Of a stretch of DNA of 5,204 nucleotides, positions 1-5,204 are shown piece by piece. Made by a program: the position numbers and the translations under genes. Source of the stretch: an uncultured Fidelibacterota bacterium (GTDB taxonomy: Bacteria > Fidelibacterota > Marinisomatia > SCGC-AAA003-L08 > D37C17); NCBI GenBank assembly GCA_913049525.1, contig CAJWYZ010000103.1:1-5204 (forward strand), read 5' to 3'. The notes below the pieces were generated by a model that saw nothing but the letters and a program-made list of their open reading frames with translations, ran no database searches and had not been told where the DNA came from. Numbering within the stretch: the stretch's first letter is position 1; the number at the start of each line of letters is the position of its first letter.

Positions 1-543
1 GGTGGAATCTTTTCTATCACGCTCTAGCATCTCAGCGGTTAATTCCTCCAGAGAAACTACTTCACCTTTTGCTTCCATTTCTTTTTTACGACGTCTGGCT
101 CTTTCATGAATATCTGCTACAAGAAAAAATTTATGATCAGCATTTGGGAAAACCACCGTACCAATATCTCTTCCTTCGAGAACCACATTCAAACCTTCTG
201 CCATTTTTCTCTGATATTGTACTAATTTTTCTCGTACCTCTGAAATTGCGCTCACCTGGCTAACAAAATCGGTCACTTCAACTGAAGTAATCTCGGCTGA
301 AATATCGACACCATCCATCAACAATGCCGATTCACCTTCTGCAGCAAACTCAAATTTAGTATGAGTTAAAAGATGATTTAACTGGGCTGCGTCTTCCATA
401 TTCACATCTTCCTGAATGCATTTCAAGGAAATACCTCTATACATTGCACCGGTATTAATGTGGATAAACCCCAGTTTTTCCGCTACATTTTTTGCAGTGG
501 TTGATTTACCAGATCCAGCTGGCCCGTCAATTGCAATTACCAT
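1..543 (-). CDS. cmk: Cytidylate kinase (CMP/dCMP kinase), C-terminus cut by left window edge
   Basis: Phosphorylates CMP and dCMP to the diphosphates using ATP, in the cytoplasm, as part of pyrimidine nucleotide salvage and supply. The 181 visible residues show the family pattern in order: an N-terminal P-loop GPAGSGKST (residues 7-15), the substrate-side TGAMYR motif (31-36), the EGRDIGTVVFP segment (123-133), the arginine-rich ERARRRKKE stretch (147-155) that begins the lid, and the RDRKDST motif (175-181) at the cut edge. Family members are usually about 220-230 residues, so some 40-50 residues lie outside the window. The ATG at 543 is secure because an in-frame TAA lies eight codons upstream and no other start codon intervenes. 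A GAGAG stretch 11 nt before the ATG may be a weak ribosome-binding site. It follows rluB on the same strand after a gap of about 140 nt, a neighbour pair seen in many bacteria. Confidence 0.96.
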   Translation of the reverse strand, partial: MVIAIDGPAGSGKSTTAKNVAEKLGFIHINTGAMYRGISLKCIQEDVNMEDAAQLNHLLTHTKFEFAAEGESALLMDGVDISAEITSVEVTDFVSQVSAISEVREKLVQYQRKMAEGLNVVLEGRDIGTVVFPNADHKFFLVADIHERARRRKKEMEAKGEVVSLEELTAEMLERDRKDST

Positions 544-626
544 CTCGTCGAAAACTCTCTTTTAAAAAAGCCGAGTAATTTAAGTACCTTTACCTTATTA
601 ATAAAATATTTCTCTGCATTATTCAT
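537..626 (-). CDS. Possible 29-residue small ORF overlapping the cmk start
   Basis: This is a short ORF in the gap between rluB and cmk. It starts at ATG (624-626), is preceded in frame by a TGA six codons upstream, and ends in TGG-TAA. That stop lies inside the first codons of cmk, giving a 7-nt overlap in a different frame. The peptide begins MNNAEKYF and is rich in lysine and hydrophobic residues (KVKVLKLLGFFKRE), so it could form a basic amphipathic helix. I do not recognise it, and no Shine-Dalgarno sequence precedes its ATG. It could be a leader peptide that brings ribosomes to the cmk start, a small basic protein, or simply chance in AT-rich spacer DNA. Chance is quite likely at this length. 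Confidence 0.2.
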   Translation of the reverse strand: MNNAEKYFINKVKVLKLLGFFKREFSTRW

Positions 627-681
627 GGGAAAGTATTTATTCAAAAAACATTATCACTAAAAAGTTCGTTAGAGTTACCTT
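544..681. other. AT-rich intergenic spacer between rluB and cmk
   Basis: This is the only substantial non-overlapping gap in the window, 138 nt long. Read on the minus strand it holds T-runs (ACTTTTTAG, GTTTTTTG) and A/T-rich stretches. I found no GC-rich hairpin followed by a U-tract, so there is no convincing intrinsic terminator. A TTGAAT box about 15-17 nt before AATAAT/TAATGC could be taken as a weak sigma-70-type promoter for cmk, but the match is poor. The simplest reading is read-through from the upstream operon, with a possible secondary promoter. The possible small ORF at 537-626 lies largely within it. Confidence 0.5.
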
Positions 682-1392
682 TTACTTCGGAATCCCCTCT
701 AATAGCTTTTTAGCTTCATTTTCTTTTAATATTTGATATTTACCAGGGGAAATTTTATCAATTTCCAACCCTGCCACAGATTGACGATGTAAATGCACTA
801 CTGCTGAGCCTAAGGCTTTGAAAATTCGCTTGACTTCGTGATTCTTTCCTTCTCGAAGAACTACTTTCCAGTAAATTAAGCCCCCCTTTCTATCAAGACG
901 CTGCAGTTCTCCCGTCGCTTTTGTACCATCTCCCAGATCAAGACCCTTAGATAAATGCCCCCTCTTATCCCTAGAGATATTTAACTTAGATGCAACAATA
1001 TAGACCCGTTCTATTTGGTTCTTGGGGTGCATGAGTTTATTTGCCAATTCACCATCATTGGTAACCAATATGGCACCGGTAGTATCCCTATCTAATCGAC
1101 CCACCGTAAACAGGCGGTCATCACTTGGTACTAAATCAATGACACATTTTCTACCCTGCGGATCCGATGAGGTAGAAATATACCCTTTTAATTTATTAAC
1201 AAGATATACTTTCGTTTTGGGAAGAGAATTAATTGGCATTCCATTGCAAACTATAACATCATCAGCACCCACTTGATAGCCAAAATTTCTTTTTACATGA
1301 CCATTAATCACAACTTTTCCTTCTTCAATAAGGGCATCACATTTACGCCTGGATGCCACTCCCGCACGAGCAAGAAATTTATTCAGTCGCAT
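682..1392 (-). CDS. rluB: rRNA pseudouridine synthase, RsuA/RluB/RluE/RluF family (RluB-like)
   Basis: Isomerises a specific uridine of ribosomal RNA to pseudouridine. RluB members act on 23S rRNA near the peptidyl-transferase centre, but the exact target cannot be read from the sequence. The 236-residue protein has an N-terminal S4 RNA-binding domain (about residues 1-47, beginning MRLNKFLARAGVASRRKCD). The synthase domain follows, with the catalytic motif GRLDRDTTG at 98-106, where D101 is the catalytic aspartate. The family's C-terminal motif EGKNHEVKRIF is at 181-191. The open frame extends 41 codons further upstream to 1515, but I start at ATG 1392 because the S4 domain begins there and the extra residues match nothing in the family and lie over scpB. 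The chosen start gives a 14-nt overlap with the end of scpB, and TTGAGAA just upstream could serve as a ribosome-binding site. The symbol is tentative at subfamily level. Confidence 0.93.
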   Translation of the reverse strand: MRLNKFLARAGVASRRKCDALIEEGKVVINGHVKRNFGYQVGADDVIVCNGMPINSLPKTKVYLVNKLKGYISTSSDPQGRKCVIDLVPSDDRLFTVGRLDRDTTGAILVTNDGELANKLMHPKNQIERVYIVASKLNISRDKRGHLSKGLDLGDGTKATGELQRLDRKGGLIYWKVVLREGKNHEVKRIFKALGSAVVHLHRQSVAGLEIDKISPGKYQILKENEAKKLLEGIPK

Positions 1393-1945
1393 GATCGTTC
1401 TCAAATAATACAGGGTCGGGGTTATCACCCATGAGTTCAGAAAGTTCTTTAAGTTTTGGTAAATCAGCTGTGTTTTCAAGACCAAAAGATTCAAGAAATA
1501 TTTGGGTTGTACCAAAGAGAAGCGGACGACCTACTGTTTTCCCTCTGCCTTTCACTGTTATGAGTTCTCTTTCCATAAGCGTATTTACCACAGATCCACA
1601 TTCAACGCCTCGAATTGATTCCACTTCCGCTTTGCTTACTGGCTGACGATATGCAATAATAGAAAGGGCTTCAAGAGCAGGCCTGGAAAGCTGCAATTTT
1701 CGGGTATTTTTAAACATGCGTTCAATGTATATATGATAATCACCATGGGATAATATTTGAAACCCTCCTCCAATTTTCTTAATAATAAGCCCTTTTCCAG
1801 ATGTTTCATATTCATTACTTAATTCATCTATAATAGGAGCTAATTCAACCATATTTTCATCTTGAATAATATGATTAAACCGAGCCTGGGTTAAGGGCTC
1901 TGGAGATGCAAAAAGCAACACTTCAACTAAGTGTTTATAATCCAC
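1379..1945 (-). CDS. scpB: Segregation and condensation protein B
   Basis: A subunit of the SMC-ScpA-ScpB condensin complex that compacts and segregates the chromosome; ScpB dimers bind the middle of the kleisin ScpA. The 188-residue length is normal for the family. The N-terminal winged helix (from about residue 4, HLVEVLLFASPEPLT) is followed by the most conserved part: RPALEALSIIAYRQPVSKAE (88-107), the IRGVECGSVVNTL segment (111-123), and KGRGKTVGRPLLFGTT (132-147) leading to FLESFGL (150-156) and DLP (161-163). The start codon is GTG at 1943-1945, sharing one base with the scpA stop (TAGTG), which suggests that ribosomes finishing scpA re-initiate on scpB. A GAGAG sequence lies about 10 nt before the GTG. 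The acidic C-terminal tail (GDNPDPVLFENDHATE) is variable in the family. Confidence 0.96.
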   Translation of the reverse strand: MDYKHLVEVLLFASPEPLTQARFNHIIQDENMVELAPIIDELSNEYETSGKGLIIKKIGGGFQILSHGDYHIYIERMFKNTRKLQLSRPALEALSIIAYRQPVSKAEVESIRGVECGSVVNTLMERELITVKGRGKTVGRPLLFGTTQIFLESFGLENTADLPKLKELSELMGDNPDPVLFENDHATE

Positions 1946-2661
1946 TATGCCGCAGCTCTCATTAGTATTAATTCCCCAAAGGGTTCATTCTGTTCTATTG
2001 TAATTTGATTGGTACGTAACATTTCCAGTATTGCCATAAATGTCACCACAATTCGCAATCTTGTTTTCAAAATAGGTATGAGTATTGTAAAGCTTAGTCT
2101 TTTTGTAGAATTAATCTCTCCAATTAGAAAAGCTATTTGTTCATCTAACTGAATAGGATCTTCATGTAGTTCGTAGGGGTTCACATCCGGCAAACGATTA
2201 ATAAGTTCTTGAAAAATAGATGATAGGGTAAAAAGGGTAACATTCTGAACGGGATTTATCTTTTTCTCAGAGCCTGCATCATAAGCCATGTCTTGTCCGA
2301 GAGGGAAATGCACTGCGTGATCACTATATATTTCCTGTAATTGTTCGCCTACTTTTTTGTATTGCTGATATTCTAACAATCGCTGTACGAGGGGGGTGCG
2401 CGGATCCTCAATCTGCTCCACATCCTCATCTGACACAGGCAACAACATTTTAGCCTTAATTTTCATCAGCAAGGAAGCCATATATACAAACTCTCCTCCC
2501 AGATCAATATTCATCATATCCATCAATTTCATATAATCTAGAAATTCCTTGGTAATATGAGCTATAGGAATATCGTAAATATTAAGTTTATCTCTCTGAA
2601 TGAAAAAGAGGAGAAGATCCATCGGGCCTTCAAAATTTTCTACTTTGACTTGATAATCCAT
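1945..2661 (-). CDS. scpA: Segregation and condensation protein A (kleisin)
   Basis: The kleisin subunit that bridges the head and neck of the SMC dimer and recruits ScpB, forming the bacterial condensin ring. The 238 residues carry the family signatures: the N-terminal SMC-neck-binding region with FEGPMDLLL (10-18) and KLNIYDIPIAHIT (25-37), the segment around MASLLMKIKAKMLLP (61-75), and the EDPRTPLVQRLLEYQQYKK region (85-103). A central linker of lower conservation follows. The C-terminal winged helix that contacts the SMC head has FMAILEMLRTNQI (208-220) and EPFGELIL (226-233). Length is at the short end of the usual 240-270. ATG 2661 places the conserved FEGP motif at residues 10-13, as expected. 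No clear Shine-Dalgarno sequence precedes it. The gene starts only 5 nt after the trpS stop, so coupling is likely. The SMC gene itself is not in the window. Confidence 0.96.
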   Translation of the reverse strand: MDYQVKVENFEGPMDLLLFFIQRDKLNIYDIPIAHITKEFLDYMKLMDMMNIDLGGEFVYMASLLMKIKAKMLLPVSDEDVEQIEDPRTPLVQRLLEYQQYKKVGEQLQEIYSDHAVHFPLGQDMAYDAGSEKKINPVQNVTLFTLSSIFQELINRLPDVNPYELHEDPIQLDEQIAFLIGEINSTKRLSFTILIPILKTRLRIVVTFMAILEMLRTNQITIEQNEPFGELILMRAAA

Positions 2662-2666
2662 TATAT

Positions 2667-3674
2667 TTATCGAGCCGGCTGAATAAAACCTACTTTGCGA
2701 TATACCTTAGAGAGGGTCTTTCTCCCGCGATAAAATGCATTTTCAGCACCCTTTGCCAACACAGATTCTAAATAATCTTTATCTTTACTGATTTCATTAT
2801 ACTTTTTCTGAATGGGCTCCAAAAATTCAGCTATCACATTTCCCAAGTCTGCTTTAAAATCAGAGTACATTTTACCGGCGAACTGAGCTTCTACATCTTT
2901 TATGGAGATATCGGCAATAAGAGAATATAACTGCACCAAATTAGATATTCCCGGCCTGGCTTTATCCATTCTAACCTCAGAGCCTGAATCTGTTACCGCA
3001 CGTTTAATTTTTCTCTTAACAATATCCGCTGAATCTAATATGGCAATTAGGTTGTTCAGATTTTCATCAGATTTAGACATTTTCTTTTCAGGCTCTTGTA
3101 AACTCATAATGCGTGCACCGGATTTAGGAATGCATGGCTCAGGCACTACAAATGTATCTGAATAGGTAGAATTAAATCGAATTGCTAAATCTCTTGCTAA
3201 TTCTAGATGTTGTTTCTGATCAGCTCCAACGGGCACAAGGTCAGCCTGATACAATAAAATATCTGACGCCATAAGAATAGGGTACGTGAAAAGACCAGCA
3301 TTAATATTGGCAGCATGTTTTTTCGATTTATCTTTAAACTGAGTCATGCGATTTAATTCACCCATATAAGTGAGGGTACTGAGAATCCACATAAGCTCTG
3401 CATGTTGAGACACATGAGATTGAATGACAATGGTAGATTTTTCCGGATCAATTCCACAGGCAATATACTGTGCCACATAAGATAGGCAGCGTTGCCGCAA
3501 CTCTGCAGGATTTTGTCGAACCGTTAACGCATGCATATCCACCACCAGAAAAATACTGTCATGAGTCTCCTGTAGACTCACCCAATTTTTCAGCGCCCCT
3601 AAATAGTTGCCAATACAGAGATGTCCGCTGGGCTGAATGCCGGATAGAAGGATGGGTTTTTGTTTAGTTGACAT
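2667..3674 (-). CDS. trpS: Tryptophanyl-tRNA synthetase
   Basis: Class I aminoacyl-tRNA synthetase that activates tryptophan with ATP and charges tRNA-Trp in the cytoplasm. The 335-residue length is typical of the bacterial enzyme. The Rossmann-fold signature motifs are present: the HIGH-type motif PSGHLCIGNYLGAL (15-28), the MASDILLYQADLVPVGADQ block (135-153) that lines the tryptophan and ATP sites, and the KMSKS loop, exact at 198-202. D138 in this block is, by analogy with characterised bacterial enzymes, the likely contact to the substrate amino group. A conserved ISNLVQLY segment (243-250) and a helical C-terminal domain follow. ATG 3674 is supported by an AGGAG ribosome-binding site 10 nt upstream. 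The start lies inside the last codons of the HNH gene (11-nt overlap). I see no T-box or leader in front of it, so its expression probably follows the operon rather than tryptophan-specific control. Confidence 0.98.
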   Translation of the reverse strand: MSTKQKPILLSGIQPSGHLCIGNYLGALKNWVSLQETHDSIFLVVDMHALTVRQNPAELRQRCLSYVAQYIACGIDPEKSTIVIQSHVSQHAELMWILSTLTYMGELNRMTQFKDKSKKHAANINAGLFTYPILMASDILLYQADLVPVGADQKQHLELARDLAIRFNSTYSDTFVVPEPCIPKSGARIMSLQEPEKKMSKSDENLNNLIAILDSADIVKRKIKRAVTDSGSEVRMDKARPGISNLVQLYSLIADISIKDVEAQFAGKMYSDFKADLGNVIAEFLEPIQKKYNEISKDKDYLESVLAKGAENAFYRGRKTLSKVYRKVGFIQPAR

Positions 3675-4197
3675 TTTTAGTTTTCTCCTGCATAAATAGA
3701 TAGGGTCTCCAAGAACTCTGAAAGTGTTTTACAAATTTTTGCAGATGCAATATCATAGTAGGCTTACGAGGTATCTTTGATAAATCCATTTGAATATTCC
3801 TTAGTAATTGATTGCCTTTTTTTGTATTACATGGAACGCAAGCGGCTACCAAATTTTCCCAACTATCTCCTCCACTTTTATTGCGAGGGATGATATGATC
3901 TATGGTCATAGGAACCGATTTTGCTCCACAATATTGACAAGTATGATTGTCCCGTTTTAAAATATTTTTACGGGATAAGACAATTTCTTTCCTACGAATT
4001 TTTGCATATTCCTTCAATTTTATTACACTTGGCAGAGGCAGGGATAAATATACAGAATGAATTATTTCATGGTAATTTTCCAGCGATTCCACCTTTTCAC
4101 TCAGCAGCAATATAATTGCTCTACGTGCACCAATAACCATGAGAGGCTCATAACTCTGATTTAATACCAATACCCTTCTATTTAAAATAGCAGCCAT
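3664..4197 (-). CDS. Single-domain HNH endonuclease family protein
   Basis: A small protein (177 residues) of the widespread chromosomal HNH family with an unassigned cellular role. An N-terminal region with the recurring family sequence RVLVLNQSYEPL (8-19) and ARRAIILLL (24-32) precedes the nuclease domain. The domain has a zinc-binding CxxC pair (C87, C90), the DH of the active site (D100, H101, in TIDHIIPR), the middle asparagine in SWENL (N115), and a second CxxC (C120, C123) followed by N124 and KKGN. This is a complete ββα-metal fold, so the protein should bind and probably cut nucleic acid. It starts at ATG 4197, sharing one base with the preceding stop (TGATG), and its end overlaps trpS by 11 nt. 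There is no intron, restriction methylase or phage gene nearby. Its fixed place in a housekeeping operon argues for a cellular function such as DNA or RNA processing or repair, but that is inference. Confidence 0.9.
   Translation of the reverse strand: MAAILNRRVLVLNQSYEPLMVIGARRAIILLLSEKVESLENYHEIIHSVYLSLPLPSVIKLKEYAKIRRKEIVLSRKNILKRDNHTCQYCGAKSVPMTIDHIIPRNKSGGDSWENLVAACVPCNTKKGNQLLRNIQMDLSKIPRKPTMILHLQKFVKHFQSSWRPYLFMQEKTKNVN
3685..3689 (-). promoter_or_regulatory. Shine-Dalgarno sequence of trpS
   Basis: Read on the minus strand, AGGAG sits 10 nt before the trpS ATG and inside the 3' end of the HNH gene. It is the clearest ribosome-binding site in the window. It fixes the trpS start at 3674 and suggests that trpS is translated independently, while most neighbours rely on overlapping stop and start codons. 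Confidence 0.7.
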
Positions 4198-4982
4198 CAG
4201 CCCACTACCTTATCAGCAATAGAATAAGTATTAATAATTGATTGGCTCAGCCACTGATTGAACCCTACATCTCCTTCATTTATAGATTCTATTTTTACTT
4301 CACCGGAACAGTGTATAATTTTACCCTCTCCCAATGAAAATGCCACATGATTTATTTTTCCATTTTCAGCAAAATATATTAGATCACCAGGCTTAGAATC
4401 CGCTACACTTATTTCACTTAACCAGGCGGTTTTAACCTGCATTCCCGTATCTCTGGCGATGGATATACCCATTGTGCTAAGAATCAGTTGAACAAATCCC
4501 GAACAATCAAATCCAAAAGCACTTTTACCACCCCAAATGTAAGGCGTTCCTAAAAGAGATTTTGCTAAATAAACAAGATCTGACCGTGAGTTTTCTGGAC
4601 ATGGTTTTTGGGCAGGAATTTTACCGGAAATCTCACCGGGAAGAGCAATGGTAATAAATTGCGCATTCTTATCGATTACAGGAACCTTTGTTCCGAATGA
4701 TAACATTCTGCGCTTACTACCCTCATCTTTTGAAAAAGAAACTGGAATAAAACGATCTGTTAAGGTTGTCCAATGTGGGAATGATTGTATATCTTCAATA
4801 ATGTAAAATATATATATCCAGCCCTGGTATCCATCCTCCTGTCGAATATGAAACCAAAGCTTTTCTTCCTCTAATATTTCCACTATTTCCCACATGAGAG
4901 CCTGGGTGACTATTTCAGAATTAAATCGAGGCTCCCTATAAATAGAAGCTACTGCTGTAGAAATAACTGCCTTTCGGCTCAT
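4197..4982 (-). CDS. SH3b + NlpC/P60 (C40) cysteine peptidase, YkfC/dipeptidyl-peptidase VI-like
   Basis: A probable murein-peptide hydrolase of 261 residues. An SH3b domain occupies about residues 5-65 (AVASIYREPRFNSEIVTQAL, then WFHIRQEDGYQGWI) and a second, divergent SH3-like segment about 75-118. The NlpC/P60 catalytic domain is at about 135-255, with GTPYIWGG (145-152), the nucleophile C160 in FDCSGFVQ, H212 in INHVAFSLG, and H224 in KIIHCSG as the third polar residue. The spacing of these three residues and the tandem SH3 architecture resemble YkfC-type γ-D-glutamyl-L-diamino acid endopeptidases, which split L-Ala-D-Glu from recycled stem peptides. The N-terminus (MSRKAVISTAVASIYREP) has no hydrophobic signal segment, which points to a cytoplasmic recycling role rather than wall remodelling. 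ATG 4982 forms an ATGA overlap of 4 nt with the phosphatase stop. The substrate is inferred, not shown. Confidence 0.9.
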   Translation of the reverse strand: MSRKAVISTAVASIYREPRFNSEIVTQALMWEIVEILEEEKLWFHIRQEDGYQGWIYIFYIIEDIQSFPHWTTLTDRFIPVSFSKDEGSKRRMLSFGTKVPVIDKNAQFITIALPGEISGKIPAQKPCPENSRSDLVYLAKSLLGTPYIWGGKSAFGFDCSGFVQLILSTMGISIARDTGMQVKTAWLSEISVADSKPGDLIYFAENGKINHVAFSLGEGKIIHCSGEVKIESINEGDVGFNQWLSQSIINTYSIADKVVG

Positions 4983-5204
4983 CGATTTTTCACATACTCT
5001 ATAAGCTTTTTGCCAATTTCCGTATTATCCATAAAGGCATCAAACACTTCAGAGCCGGGACCCGTTGCCCAAATAGGTACAAAGTTAGCCGAATGATAAT
5101 CAGAGGTGAAGCGAATGTCTAGATTTGAATCACTAGCATCATGAACTGCTACTCCACCACATTCATGGTCAGCTGTGAGCACAACCAACACATCTGGATG
5201 ACTC
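4979..5204 (-). CDS. Alkaline phosphatase family protein, C-terminal fragment (5' part beyond right edge)
   Basis: Metal-dependent phosphomonoesterase of the PhoA-type superfamily, normally exported to the periplasm or outside to release phosphate from organic esters. Only the last 74 residues are visible; the frame is open to the window edge, so the true start lies outside. The fragment contains TADHECGG, matching the family's TADH(E/S)TGG motif, whose Asp and His are zinc ligands. It also has HSANFVPIWATGPGSEVF, which corresponds to the HTGE-type segment with the third zinc-binding His and the YGPGA turn, and DNTEIG near the end. The Thr-Gly after the ligand His is replaced by Ser-Ala, and the usual Thr of the TADHETGG motif by Cys; both are tolerable. 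The nucleophilic serine and signal peptide cannot be assessed. It appears to be the upstream member of the same transcript as the peptidase. Confidence 0.9.
   Translation of the reverse strand, partial: SHPDVLVVLTADHECGGVAVHDASDSNLDIRFTSDYHSANFVPIWATGPGSEVFDAFMDNTEIGKKLIEYVKNR

Noticed and set aside
69..263. 64-codon plus-strand ORF opposite cmk
   Set aside because: It lies wholly antisense to the well-conserved cmk coding frame and has no recognisable features.
594..634. Sigma-70-like promoter for cmk in the spacer (TTGAAT ... AATAAT)
   Set aside because: The -10 match and spacing are poor and such boxes are expected by chance in AT-rich DNA, so it is mentioned only within the spacer entry.
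655..682. Possible rho-independent terminator after rluB (minus strand, ACTTTTT run)
   Set aside because: The only pairing I can draw is a 7-bp A/U-rich stem with a G-U pair and an 11-nt loop, too weak to call a terminator.
1022..1276. 84-codon plus-strand ORF inside rluB
   Set aside because: It is antisense to the conserved catalytic region of the pseudouridine synthase and its product shows no recognisable family pattern; it is a shadow frame.
2902..3165. 87-codon plus-strand ORF opposite trpS
   Set aside because: It is antisense to the KMSKS region of trpS; its open length follows from the codon composition of the real gene.
3664..4197. HNH gene as a homing endonuclease or restriction element
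   Set aside because: No intron, intein, methylase, repeats or composition shift flank it, and it overlaps both neighbours in the operon manner.

Overview
The window is a stretch of AT-rich bacterial chromosome carrying eight protein genes, all on the minus strand and packed almost end to end. They are listed here in transcription order, from high to low coordinates. First comes the C-terminal end of an alkaline phosphatase, cut by the right edge. It is followed by a signal-less SH3b + NlpC/P60 cysteine peptidase, a small HNH endonuclease, tryptophanyl-tRNA synthetase (trpS), the condensin partners scpA and scpB, and an RsuA/RluB-family 23S/16S rRNA pseudouridine synthase. The last gene is the N-terminal four-fifths of cytidylate kinase (cmk), cut by the left edge.

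The junctions are very tight. Overlaps are 4 nt (phosphatase/peptidase), 1 nt (peptidase/HNH), 11 nt (HNH/trpS), 1 nt (scpA/scpB, TAGTG) and 14 nt (scpB/rluB), and trpS and scpA are 5 nt apart. This is the arrangement of one polycistronic transcript with translational coupling. The only real gap is about 140 nt between rluB and cmk. It is AT-rich, has no convincing terminator, and contains a possible 29-codon ORF that runs into the cmk start.

The block mixes housekeeping functions: chromosome segregation (ScpAB, the kleisin and winged-helix partners of SMC), translation (TrpS), rRNA modification (RluB-like) and nucleotide supply (CMP kinase). Upstream genes concern cell-wall peptide turnover and phosphate scavenging. 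The scpA-scpB-rluB-cmk order is common across bacteria. The addition of an HNH gene and a YkfC-like peptidase, together with the low GC, suggests a member of the Bacteroidota/FCB group or a relative such as Marinimicrobia. That assignment is inference from gene content, not from a phylogenetic marker.

I see no mobile element, tRNA, rRNA, CRISPR array or obvious foreign DNA. The window is largely ordinary. The points worth a second look are the uncharacterised HNH protein in a housekeeping operon, the cytoplasmic-looking peptidase, the short ORF before cmk, and two start-site corrections (scpB begins at GTG; rluB begins 41 codons inside its longest ORF).
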